Part shown: piece after piece, positions 1 to 6,552 of the stretch
Layout of the letters: each line of letters starts with the position of its first letter
Position numbering within the stretch: the stretch's first letter is position 1
Assembly: GCA_022759065.1 (NCBI GenBank)
Contig: JAEMPZ010000079.1
Location: forward strand, 1 to 7,730
Length of the DNA: 7,730 bases
Direction of reading: 5' to 3'
Origin: Acidobacteriota bacterium
GTDB lineage: Bacteria > Acidobacteriota > UBA4820 > DSQY01
The notes under the pieces: model-generated
What the model was told of the DNA's origin: nothing
Database searches by the model: none
Seen by the model: the letters and a program-made list of their open reading frames with translations, nothing else
Made by a program: the position numbers and the translations under genes

Positions 1-89
1 AGGCAATAAAGGCTATAACACAGGGAACCGCCCCAGCGCAAGCGGCAGGGCCCGAGGCCGAACCGGCCAGCTTCTCAAAACCGGCGCAG

Positions 90-674
90 TTGCAGGGAAT
101 TCCCAGCGTTTCCGAGAGCGAGTTCGAAGAGACGGTCCTGTGCCACTTCGCCTTTCTCCATTCGATGGCCCTAAAAATCACCAGAAGCGAGGACGACGCG
201 CAGGACCTCGTTCAAGAAACCATCCTCAGGGCCTACCGCTTTTTCGACAAATACGAGCAGGGCACCAACTGCAAGGCGTGGCTCTACCGAATCATGAAGA
301 ACACCTTCATCAACAATTACAGGAAGACGCGCCGCCACCAGGCCGAGACCTCCTACGAAGAGATCGAGGAGGTGCTGGAGGCGGAAGTAGACGCTCCCGC
401 CGCCACGGCCGACCCGCAGGCAAGCTTGATAAACAGCAGGCTGCGTGAACAGGTGGCACAGGCCCTTGAACTGCTTCCCAGCGATTACCGCTTCGCCCTC
501 TCGCTTTCCCTCGTTGATGGCTTCTCATACAAGGAAATTGCCAGACGCATGGGCTGCCCAATCGGCACGGTGATGTCCAGGATCCACCGCGGGCGCCTGA
601 TACTGAAAGAGAAGCTTGCGCCGCTTGCGGCCGAAACGGGCTGGTGGCATCAAGGCCAGGCTGCCGTAGCTTGA
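90..674 (+). CDS. ECF-type RNA polymerase sigma factor (sigma-70 family), possibly 5'-partial
   Basis: This is an extracytoplasmic-function sigma factor that directs core RNA polymerase to a specific promoter set. Counting from the TTG at 90 it has 194 residues, usual for the group. Sigma region 2 covers about residues 12-82, with the -10 recognition helix around KAWLYRIMKNTFINNYRK. A variable acidic linker (84-112) follows, then region 4 (about 118-178) with a helix-turn-helix at YKEIARRMGCPIGTVMSRIHRGR. The KAWL..I..NTFIN.YRK and GCPIGTVMSR.HRGR patterns resemble the RpoE/SigR-like ECF groups (family knowledge). The TTG start is weak: no Shine-Dalgarno precedes it, and the same frame is open back to base 3 with an Ala/Pro-rich stretch, so the true start may lie left of the window. 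The first in-frame ATG falls inside region 2 and is too late. No anti-sigma gene follows; one upstream cannot be seen. Confidence 0.93.
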   Translation: MQGIPSVSESEFEETVLCHFAFLHSMALKITRSEDDAQDLVQETILRAYRFFDKYEQGTNCKAWLYRIMKNTFINNYRKTRRHQAETSYEEIEEVLEAEVDAPAATADPQASLINSRLREQVAQALELLPSDYRFALSLSLVDGFSYKEIARRMGCPIGTVMSRIHRGRLILKEKLAPLAAETGWWHQGQAAVA

Positions 675-745
675 CGGGCCGAGCTGCCTGGGGGCTTGTC
701 ACGGGCGCCTTTTTGGTGCATCTTAGTATGCGGCCCGGAATAAAC

Positions 746-783
746 AACGGCGCCGCCAGTATTTACTAACTGGCGGCGCTGTT
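746..783 (+). terminator. Strong stem-loop between sigma factor and tlpA, candidate terminator or leader structure
   Basis: Bases 746-760 pair with 769-783 as a 15-bp stem with one G-U pair and an 8-base loop (761-768). The core 750-760/769-779 is perfect. It lies 71 bases after the sigma stop and about 14 bases before the tlpA ribosome-binding site. The base run after the stem (GTTCTCTCGG) is not a real T-tract, so intrinsic termination on the + strand would be weak. It could instead stabilise or gate the tlpA message. The hairpin itself is directly visible; its role is inferred. Confidence 0.5.
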
Positions 784-814
784 CTCTCGGCGCCCCGAAA
801 GGATGGTTTTTGTG

Positions 815-1351
815 ATGAGCCGCACCAAAAGACTTGCCCTCCTGGCAATGGCAACCGCCTTCATCGGCCTAATGACGGCCTCGATTGTCTTATCCCCAAG
901 CGCGCAGCTTGCCGGGGCCGTGGTCGGCAACAAGGCCCCTGACTTCAAGCTCGAGCCGGTCGGTGGCGGCAAGCCAATGAGCCTGTCGCGTTTCCACGGA
1001 AAAGCAGTCGTGGTGGTCTTCTGGGCCACCTGGTGCCCCCCTTGCCGCCACGAGATCCCGGCGCTGAAGGATTTTTACCAGTCCTACACGCCCAAAGGCG
1101 TGCAGGTGGTCACCGTCACTCTCGATTACAGGCAGACGCGCGAGGACGTTGTCCAGTTCCAGCAAAAATACGAGCTGCCCTACACCGTCCTGTGGGACTC
1201 CGGCAATAAGGTCTCGGACGCATGGGGGGTTGAAGGCATCCCGACAAACCTTGTCCTGGACGCCGATGGCGTGGTGCGCTACCGCGGGCACGAGGTGGAC
1301 AGCGACATGATAGCGGCCGTTGACGCGATTCTCAAGGGCGGAAAGGCCTGA
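815..1351 (+). CDS. TlpA-like thiol-disulfide oxidoreductase (thioredoxin fold, membrane-anchored or periplasmic)
   Basis: This is a thioredoxin-fold thiol:disulfide oxidoreductase of the TlpA/ResA/AhpC-TSA type, expected to act outside the cytoplasmic membrane, typically reducing disulfides in c-type cytochrome maturation or in other envelope proteins. Residues 1-6 are basic (MSRTKR). A hydrophobic segment at about 7-29 is an uncleaved anchor or signal peptide. The thioredoxin domain runs from about 37 to 174, with the active site FWATWCPPC (Cys74, Cys77) and the cis-proline loop GIPT (Pro143). Length, 178 residues, is typical. I chose ATG 815 because the Shine-Dalgarno-like GAAAGGA at 797-803 sits 11 bases upstream. 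GTG 812 is also possible, while ATG 803 overlaps that site and has no spacing. nfo begins 6 bases after the stop, so the two may share a transcript. The exact partner protein cannot be read from the sequence. Confidence 0.93.
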   Translation: MSRTKRLALLAMATAFIGLMTASIVLSPSAQLAGAVVGNKAPDFKLEPVGGGKPMSLSRFHGKAVVVVFWATWCPPCRHEIPALKDFYQSYTPKGVQVVTVTLDYRQTREDVVQFQQKYELPYTVLWDSGNKVSDAWGVEGIPTNLVLDADGVVRYRGHEVDSDMIAAVDAILKGGKA

Positions 1352-1357
1352 TCTGTA

Positions 1358-2239
1358 GTGACCTCCATGTACGTAGGCGCGCACGTAAGCGCTTCAGGGG
1401 GCGTGGCGAACGCCCCGGCCAACGCCGCGGCCATAGGGGCGACGGCGTTCGCCCTCTTTGTAAAAAACCAGCGGCAGTGGAGCGCTCCGCCTCTCGGCAA
1501 GGAACAGGTGGAAGCCTTCAAGCTCTCCTGCGAGAAACACGGATTCGGCCCGCGGCAGATTCTCCCGCACGACACTTACTTGATAAATCTTGGCGCCCCC
1601 GATGGCGAGAACTTAAAAAAGTCCCGCGCGGCCTTTCTTGACGAAATGGCTCGATGCCGGTTGCTGGGCCTTGAAATGCTCAATTTCCACCCTGGAAGCC
1701 ACCGCGGATTGATTTCGCCGGAAGCGTGCCTGGACCTTGTAGCCTCGTCGGTGAACGCGGCGCTGGAGAAGAGCAGCGGCGTCACGGCGGTGATTGAAAA
1801 CACCGCCGGCCAGGGCGGGTCGGTTGGGCGCACCTTTGAGGAACTGGCATACCTCATAGAAAAAATAGAGGACAAATCCCGAGTTGGCGTTTGCCTGGAC
1901 ACCTGCCACCTGTTCGCGGCCGGGTACGACCTGCGCCAACCCGAGGCCTATGAAGCCACCATGGCCGATTTTGGCCGGACCGTTGGTTTCTCTTACCTAA
2001 GGGCAATGCACCTCAACGACTGCAAATCGGCATTTGGCAGCCGGGTTGACCGCCACCAGAATCTCGGGAAGGGGACGATCGGCCTCGAAGCGTTTCGGAT
2101 GATAGCCTCCGATCAGCGGCTGAAATCCATTCCGCTGATTCTCGAGACTCCTGAGCCAGAGCTTTGGCCAGACGAAATCGCCATGCTGAGGGATTTCGAG
2201 GCGGGCAAGCAGAAAAGGCAGCCCGGGAAACGGCCGTGA
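1358..2239 (+). CDS. nfo: Endonuclease IV (AP endonuclease, deoxyribonuclease IV)
   Basis: Endonuclease IV cleaves the DNA backbone 5' of abasic sites in base-excision repair, using three zinc ions in a TIM barrel in the cytoplasm. From GTG 1358 the protein has 293 residues (the E. coli enzyme has 285). All nine metal ligands of the family are present: His71, His111, Glu147, Asp181, His184, His218, Asp231, His233 and Glu263, each exactly two residues later than in E. coli Nfo. Signature strings include [36 protein letters not shown] and [22 protein letters not shown] at 1341-1346 is 11 bases before GTG 1358. ATG 1367 matches the N-terminus of known family members better but has no site at a usable distance, so the start is ambiguous by three codons. 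The C-terminal tail after residue 281 is basic and dispensable-looking. Confidence 0.98.
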   Translation: MTSMYVGAHVSASGGVANAPANAAAIGATAFALFVKNQRQWSAPPLGKEQVEAFKLSCEKHGFGPRQILPHDTYLINLGAPDGENLKKSRAAFLDEMARCRLLGLEMLNFHPGSHRGLISPEACLDLVASSVNAALEKSSGVTAVIENTAGQGGSVGRTFEELAYLIEKIEDKSRVGVCLDTCHLFAAGYDLRQPEAYEATMADFGRTVGFSYLRAMHLNDCKSAFGSRVDRHQNLGKGTIGLEAFRMIASDQRLKSIPLILETPEPELWPDEIAMLRDFEAGKQKRQPGKRP

Positions 2240-2346
2240 GGCACCCCCTGGCCTTGACTTTGGGGCAGTTGAAATGTATAGTCGTCACTCTTTTTGGCTG
2301 GGGAGCCGCGCTCGGGGTTCTCCTTTTAGCATCTTACGCAATTTAA
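2236..2346 (+). CDS. Possible 36-residue single-span membrane peptide
   Basis: A GTG at 2236 overlaps the nfo stop (GTGA) and opens a 36-codon frame ending at TAA 2344-2346. The peptide has a short basic start (VRHP) and a hydrophobic run at about residues 14-36 ([23 protein letters not shown] split by one tryptophan), enough for one membrane span. The overlap would allow translational coupling to nfo. Against it: no good ribosome-binding site, modest GC at third codon positions compared with neighbours, and a convincing promoter inside the frame, which could mean the stretch is just the ferredoxin leader. I recognise no family. Confidence 0.25.
   Translation: MRHPLALTLGQLKCIVVTLFGWGAALGVLLLASYAI
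2254..2282 (+). promoter_or_regulatory. Sigma-70-type promoter for the ferredoxin gene
   Basis: TTGACT at 2254-2259 and TATAGT at 2277-2282 each match the housekeeping consensus at five of six positions and are separated by exactly 17 bases. Transcription would begin near 2289 and give a leader of about 70 bases to the ferredoxin start. In that leader GGAG (2302-2305) can pair with CTCC (2320-2323) just before TTTT, a weak attenuator-like element. The promoter lies just after nfo, so ferredoxin can be expressed independently of the tlpA-nfo pair. Confidence 0.6.
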
Positions 2347-2352
2347 GGAGGT
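2345..2352 (+). promoter_or_regulatory. Consensus ribosome-binding site of the ferredoxin gene
   Basis: AAGGAGGT is a full Shine-Dalgarno match, with 8 bases to the ATG at 2361. It fixes that start and predicts efficient translation. It is the strongest such site in the window and overlaps the stop of the small upstream frame. Confidence 0.85.
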
Positions 2353-2360
2353 TCTAATCA

Positions 2361-2594
2361 ATGGCTGACAGCACCCTGAAGGTCCCGGAAAACGTCCCGG
2401 GAAAATGGTACATTGACGAAAACTGCATCGCGTGCGATTCCTGCATGTCTATCGCCCCGGACCACTTCGCTATGGTCGAGGACGGAAGCCACGCTCATGT
2501 CATCAAGCAGCCGGAAACTCCCGAGGAAGAGCAGGCATGTGCCGACGCTAAGGCCTCCTGCCCGGTTGACGCAATAGGCGACGACGGCGAGTAG
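2361..2594 (+). CDS. Single-cluster [4Fe-4S] ferredoxin
   Basis: A 77-residue, acidic, soluble electron carrier. Three clustered cysteines (CIACDSC: Cys22, Cys25, Cys28) and a distant Cys67 in SCPVDAIG are the four ligands of one [4Fe-4S] cluster, so this is a monocluster ferredoxin. It starts with a NVPGKWYIDENC segment that I associate with a widespread subgroup of small bacterial ferredoxins (from memory, not searched). The usual second CxxCxxC motif of 2[4Fe-4S] ferredoxins is absent. Cys60 lies seven residues before Cys67, where related ferredoxins carry one half of a disulfide, but the partner position (residue 32) is alanine. It has its own promoter and an excellent ribosome-binding site, and no adjacent oxidoreductase identifies its redox partner. 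Confidence 0.95.
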   Translation: MADSTLKVPENVPGKWYIDENCIACDSCMSIAPDHFAMVEDGSHAHVIKQPETPEEEQACADAKASCPVDAIGDDGE

Positions 2595-2780
2595 CCTCTT
2601 CGCCATGGCGCCTGGCGCCTGGCAGGAGGAGCCTTTTCAAAAAATTTGCCGCCCTGGGGGCGAAGAGCGTTTTAGTGTACTTGGGCGGTTTTTGCGGCGT
2701 GATGGTGGCTCGCTCTTTTTTGCGGCGAGCCTGGCGGCGAACCGCCGCCGGATGTAGAATCCAAGGACGTGGAGGAGCCC
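2595..2780 (+). other. Structured intergenic region: candidate terminator after ferredoxin, then hairpin-rich leader
   Basis: CTCTTCGCC (2596-2604) is complementary to GGCGAAGAG (2659-2667), followed by CGTTTTAG. This long-loop structure could end ferredoxin transcription. Inside the loop is a tandem 7-base repeat, GGCGCCT, at 2607-2613 and 2614-2620. Further on, the 11-mer TTTTTGCGGCG occurs at 2689-2699 and again at 2717-2727. Two hairpins follow: GGCTCGC/GCGAGCC (2707-2713/2725-2731) and GGCGG/CCGCC (2733-2737/2742-2746). TAGAAT at 2755-2760 is a possible -10 but has no good -35. No gene is convincing here. Confidence 0.4.
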
Positions 2781-5723
2781 ATGGCCCTGAGACGGTTTCT
2801 TTTCGCAGCCATTGCCGCAAGCCTTTTGAGCATCACGGCCGCGGCCCAGGATGTCAAGCAGGATTTTCGATTGGGGTTGCGGGCCGGGCCGGATCAATGG
2901 CCGCAACTTGCGGCCGTTTTGAGCGAGAGCCCGGCGGAGAAGGCAAATCCGATGTCGCTGACGCTTGCGATTCCGGCCTCCTGGGCCGCATCTCCCGATT
3001 GGCAGGCGATCACCACGGCCCTCTCCTCGGTGCCCAGGGATGGCGTTCGGCTGGCCGTCGTCACCGAACTTCCGGCCGGGCCGGAGGACGAGGCGTCGCT
3101 TTCTTACCTTGTGGCGCTCTCCGAACACGCCGCGCCTTTTGCCGACACGCTCGGCCTTTCGCTGCGCCAGGCCAGCTTCCCCAAGGCGCTTCTAGACGAT
3201 CCTGACCAGCTCGCGCTTGCAATCAAAAGGCTCTCCAGCGCGCTCCGCGGGGCTGGCGGCGGACATATCCTGCTTGGGGAGCTTGACGAAGCCTCCCTTC
3301 CATTGCTCGAGCCGCTCTATTCGCGGGAATTGCGCGCTTACGTGGACGGCTACAGCACCATGGCTGTAAACTCCTCGGGCGAGCCGTCTCGCGACCTGAT
3401 AGACTTCCTTCAAAAGTTCCACCCTGGAGCACAGCTTTGGGTCCACCTTCCCGAGGTCAAGACGCCGATGGGAGCGCAGGTGCTGTCGCTGGCCGCCTTG
3501 AACGCCGGCGCGAGCGCCGTTGATGTACAGACGCCAGATGCAAAAGAGATATGGAAAGGGTTGCGCCATCTCCGTTCACTCATCTCCCCGGCCATGGGCG
3601 TCGGCGTCGTCACGGAAGCTTCGGGAATCTGGTCCGATGGGAAATACCGCTCCGACATAGGGGTTTTGAATTTCCTCGACGTGAACACTTACGTCCAGGG
3701 CATCCTCCTGGTAGCAAACAGGGCTGGCTCTCAGAGCGGCGACCTTGAAGTGGTAATGCCGGCTGTAAATATCGCGGAGGCGAAGGCTTACCCCCTGCCA
3801 TTTTCGCCCGAAATCAAGTTGTCAGCCGAAATTGACCAGAAGAACAAGAAGACGACGCTGAAAGTCCCGTGGAAGGGGACGCCGGTTTTTCTCCTCGTGG
3901 CCTGGCGGCAATCGAGCCTCGGAGGAGAGGGCCAGGTGACGGTCTCCGGGGAGTACAGGATCCCGGTGGAACTCATCCTGGCCCGCTACCAGGCGGTCCA
4001 GGAAGCGGAGGACATCCTCTGTGACAACTACACCGCCAAGGCGCAGGTTGATTACCATTTCAAGCTGCCCGGTTCAACCGGAAGCCTCGACGTCACCTTC
4101 ATGAACACTTTTTTCTACGAAAAGGGCGTTGGCGCGAGGTGGGTGCAAAACCAACTTCTGGTGAACGGAGTGGCCTGGAAAGGCAAGACGATTCCCGAAC
4201 TGCCGATCATTGAACCCGAGAAGGTAAACACGCTTCCGCTGGCCCTCACCCTGGGCCGCGACTACTCGTATAAGTATCTTCGGGACGAAACGGTCAATGG
4301 GCACGACTGCTACCTCGTTGCCTTCATCCCTCTTCCGGAGGCGAAGGGAAGCCTGTACGAAGGCAAGGTTTGGATTGACAAGAAGAGCTATACGAAGGTG
4401 AAGATGTCGGTGCGGCAGACGCGGTTGCAACCGCCGCAGGTCAGTAATGACGAGACCGACAATTACGAGCCGGTCGCCGCCTCGCAAGGCAGGAATTTCC
4501 AACTTTTAACGGCCGTCACCGGCCAGCAAATTTTCACCGTCGCGGGGCAGAGCGTGGTCGCGGAGAGAAAAATCACTTTTTCTGACGTGCGCATCAACGC
4601 GGCGGAATTCAAAGAGGAGCTGGCAAAAGCCGAAGCGAGCGACAAGCCGATGCTTCAGGACACGCAAAAAGGGCCCCGCTATCTGGTCAAGAAGCCCGAT
4701 GGCACGAGAGTCCTCCAGATGGAGCCCAAGACCAGCAAGTGGCTTGCGGTTGGCGGCGCCTATTACGACGACAGCCTCGACTACCCGATACCGCTTGTTG
4801 GGGTGAATTACCTCAACTACGACTGGCACAAAAAGAAGATTCAGGTGAACCTGTTCGTGGCCGGACTCGTGGACTCGTTAAGCGTCTCAAAGGCAGACCT
4901 TTTTCCGAAAGTTGACGGGAGCCTGAACGCGCTCGCGTTCCTGATCCCATTCGAGGACAAGTACTACATCCAAGGGACGGAGGACAAGGCCCAGAGGCTC
5001 AAGGTGCTCAGCGAGCACCTCTCCGGCGCGCTTGGATGGAGGCCCACGCAGTTTTCGCGGCTCACGCTCGGCCTGGATTCGGCCTACTACCGCTTCACGT
5101 CGGTTGGGGAAACCTCCCCTGACTTCGTCCTGCCGAAAGACCACGGCGACTTCGCGTTCACCCTTGCCTACGATTACTCTCGGCGAGGATGGCAGGCGGC
5201 GGGAGAGTACGAGAGCCACCACAGGACTTCATGGGAACCGTGGGGGCTTCCCGGGGAGCACTCCGACGTGTCGGCCCAGAAAAATTACGCGCTTTGGGAC
5301 GCGACCTTCTCCAAGACTTTTTATCTTCCCAAGTTTCAGAAAATAGGCGCCGCGGTGTCGTGGCTGGACGGCAAGGACCTGGACCGTTTCAGCCAGTACC
5401 AGTTCACCTACCTCGGCCGCAAGTCGCTTTCCGGGTTTGCGGGAAGCGGAGTCCGCTTCGACAAGGGGGCGACGCTGAGGGTGCTTTACGAATTCAACGT
5501 GGCGGACGTCGTGCGCTTCGGCGTCAACGTTGACCGCGCGAGAGTGAAGCCGAACCGCGACGAGGATCTCTGGCAGAACCACACCGGCCTGGGCATTTCA
5601 GGCGCCATTGCCGGCCCATGGCAGACATTCTGGACGCTTGACGTCGGCTACGCACTTCAGAGCGACATACCGGCGGTCAAGCACGAAGCCACCGTCGCCC
5701 TTGTCGTCCTGAAACTTTGGTGA
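2781..5723 (+). CDS. Large multidomain envelope protein: periplasmic N-terminal region, LolA-like region, putative outer-membrane beta-barrel
   Basis: This 980-residue protein is not one I recognise as a named family. ATG 2781 follows GGAGGAG at 2771-2777; the GTG at 2769 lacks a usable site. Residues 1-22 form a signal peptide (MALRRFLFAA..., likely cleaved at AAA-QD). Residues 24-330 alternate hydrophobic strands and helices (RLAVVTELP, HILLGELD, QLWVHLPEV, GVGVVTEASG) and suggest an alpha/beta, possibly TIM-barrel-like, domain. Residues 342-395 look Ig-like. Residues 397-620 resemble LolA-like/outer-membrane lipoprotein-sorting domains, including KVWIDKKSYTKVKM (529-542). Residues 655-980 are rich in alternating aromatic strands with short turns and end in VALVVLKLW, as expected of an outer-membrane barrel with a C-terminal aromatic. 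Domain assignments are inference from sequence texture. A possible job is binding or moving a lipid or lipoprotein at the outer membrane. It is flanked by ferredoxin and FKBP genes with separate promoters, so context says little. Confidence 0.85.
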   Translation: MALRRFLFAAIAASLLSITAAAQDVKQDFRLGLRAGPDQWPQLAAVLSESPAEKANPMSLTLAIPASWAASPDWQAITTALSSVPRDGVRLAVVTELPAGPEDEASLSYLVALSEHAAPFADTLGLSLRQASFPKALLDDPDQLALAIKRLSSALRGAGGGHILLGELDEASLPLLEPLYSRELRAYVDGYSTMAVNSSGEPSRDLIDFLQKFHPGAQLWVHLPEVKTPMGAQVLSLAALNAGASAVDVQTPDAKEIWKGLRHLRSLISPAMGVGVVTEASGIWSDGKYRSDIGVLNFLDVNTYVQGILLVANRAGSQSGDLEVVMPAVNIAEAKAYPLPFSPEIKLSAEIDQKNKKTTLKVPWKGTPVFLLVAWRQSSLGGEGQVTVSGEYRIPVELILARYQAVQEAEDILCDNYTAKAQVDYHFKLPGSTGSLDVTFMNTFFYEKGVGARWVQNQLLVNGVAWKGKTIPELPIIEPEKVNTLPLALTLGRDYSYKYLRDETVNGHDCYLVAFIPLPEAKGSLYEGKVWIDKKSYTKVKMSVRQTRLQPPQVSNDETDNYEPVAASQGRNFQLLTAVTGQQIFTVAGQSVVAERKITFSDVRINAAEFKEELAKAEASDKPMLQDTQKGPRYLVKKPDGTRVLQMEPKTSKWLAVGGAYYDDSLDYPIPLVGVNYLNYDWHKKKIQVNLFVAGLVDSLSVSKADLFPKVDGSLNALAFLIPFEDKYYIQGTEDKAQRLKVLSEHLSGALGWRPTQFSRLTLGLDSAYYRFTSVGETSPDFVLPKDHGDFAFTLAYDYSRRGWQAAGEYESHHRTSWEPWGLPGEHSDVSAQKNYALWDATFSKTFYLPKFQKIGAAVSWLDGKDLDRFSQYQFTYLGRKSLSGFAGSGVRFDKGATLRVLYEFNVADVVRFGVNVDRARVKPNRDEDLWQNHTGLGISGAIAGPWQTFWTLDVGYALQSDIPAVKHEATVALVVLKLW

Positions 5724-5737
5724 AGCGGCGTTATAAT
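5709..5737 (+). promoter_or_regulatory. Sigma-70-type promoter for the FKBP-PAS operon
   Basis: A perfect TATAAT at 5732-5737 is preceded, 17 bases away, by CTGAAA at 5709-5714 (four of six with the -35 consensus), overlapping the end of the preceding gene. Transcription would start near 5744, leaving about 38 bases to the ATG at 5782. GCGGC (5725-5729) and GCCGC (5739-5743) flank the -10 as a short inverted repeat that could be an operator or chance. Confidence 0.6.
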
Positions 5738-5781
5738 AGCCGCGTGATCGCGCTGAAGCGGTCCTAGCACAGGAGAAGAGA

Positions 5782-6540
5782 ATGAACCGAATCGTGGCAT
5801 CTGTCGTGGCGGCAGCCCTTATGGCGCCGGCCTTTTTCGTGGCGGCCCAGACAAACGGGAAACCCAAGGCGGCTCCCGCCATTGCCAAGAAACCGGCCGC
5901 GGCCCCTGCCGGGCAGGCCACCCAGGAAGCGAAGTTGAGCTACGCGCTCGGGCAGGATATCGGCCGCCGCTTGAAAGACATGGGCGCGAAGATAGACATA
6001 AAGCTCTTTACAAAGGGCGTCGAGGACATCCTAAAGGGCAACGCGCCTTCGCAGAGCGAAGAGGAGTCCTCCAAGGCGATGCAAGAGTTCTTCGGCAAAC
6101 TTAAAGCCGAGCAGGCGGCCAAGACTCGGGAGCTTAGCGACAAGAATTTGAAAGAGGGCGAAGCTTTCTTGAAGGAAAACGGAGCCAAAAAGGGAGTGAT
6201 AACGACCTCAAGCGGCTTGGAGTACACGGTGTTGCAGGAGGGCAATGGCCCATCGCCCAAGAGCACGGACACCGTGACCGTGAACTATCGTGGAACGCTT
6301 TTGGACGGCACCGAGTTCGACAGCTCCTACAAGCGCGGGCAGCCGGCGACCTTTGAGGTTTCGCACGTCATCCCCGGTTGGGTGGAAGGGCTTCAGTTGA
6401 TGAAAACCGGTGGCAAGTACCGCCTCTTCATCCCGGCCAAGCTGGCTTACGGCGAGCGCGGCGCCGGGCAGGATATCGGCCCCAACGCGGCGCTGATTTT
6501 TGACGTCGAACTAATTTCCATAGCGCCTTCGGCGAAGTGA
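5782..6540 (+). CDS. FKBP-type peptidyl-prolyl cis-trans isomerase, exported (Mip/FkpA-like)
   Basis: This catalyses cis-trans isomerisation of X-Pro bonds and assists folding of exported proteins, most likely in the periplasm. Residues 1-22 are a signal peptide (MNRIVASVV... FFVAA-Q). A Lys/Ala/Pro-rich linker spans 24-48. The helical FKBP N-terminal dimerisation domain is at about 49-130 (LSYALGQDIGRRLK...). The catalytic domain is at 144-248. Key pocket residues can be placed: Tyr169, Phe179-Asp180, Val196-Ile197, Trp200, Tyr223 and Phe240, corresponding to the FKBP12 active-site set, so it should be active. At 252 residues it matches the Mip/FkpA architecture. AGGAGA at 5771-5776 lies 5 bases before the ATG. 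It is probably first in an operon with the PAS gene 12 bases downstream. A client could be the large barrel-like protein next door, but that is only a guess from proximity. Confidence 0.97.
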   Translation: MNRIVASVVAAALMAPAFFVAAQTNGKPKAAPAIAKKPAAAPAGQATQEAKLSYALGQDIGRRLKDMGAKIDIKLFTKGVEDILKGNAPSQSEEESSKAMQEFFGKLKAEQAAKTRELSDKNLKEGEAFLKENGAKKGVITTSSGLEYTVLQEGNGPSPKSTDTVTVNYRGTLLDGTEFDSSYKRGQPATFEVSHVIPGWVEGLQLMKTGGKYRLFIPAKLAYGERGAGQDIGPNAALIFDVELISIAPSAK

Positions 6541-6552
6541 CGGGAACCGCGA

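Noticed and set aside
14..19. TATAAC as a possible -10 for the sigma gene
   Set aside because: The matching -35 would lie outside the window, so it cannot be judged.
95..104. 10-bp palindrome GGGAATTCCC just inside the sigma gene
   Set aside because: It is short, within the coding frame, and not placed relative to any promoter that can be seen; compatible with chance.
696..729. TTGTCA with TAGTAT as a promoter for tlpA
   Set aside because: The spacer is 22 bases, too long for a sigma-70 promoter.
737..762. GGAAT as an ECF-type -35 for autoregulation of tlpA
   Set aside because: No proper GTT -10 lies at the expected distance and the following bases are taken up by the strong hairpin; too weak to call.
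890..1384. A 164-codon minus-strand frame opposite tlpA
   Set aside because: It is a reverse-frame shadow of a conserved gene, with His/Val/Gly-rich low-character composition and no start signal.
2164..2346. A 60-codon reading from ATG 2164 through the end of nfo
   Set aside because: The first 24 codons lie inside the well-supported nfo gene in another frame and have no ribosome-binding site; only the part from GTG 2236 is considered possible.
2675..3205. A 176-codon + strand frame across the intergenic region and the start of the large envelope gene
   Set aside because: It overlaps a gene with a clear signal peptide and ribosome-binding site, is rich in Arg/Gly/Cys as shadow frames in GC-rich DNA are, and has no start signal.
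4074..4502. A 142-codon minus-strand frame inside the large envelope gene
   Set aside because: Its Arg/Leu/Val-rich composition is typical of antisense shadows; the + strand frame is continuous and coherent throughout.
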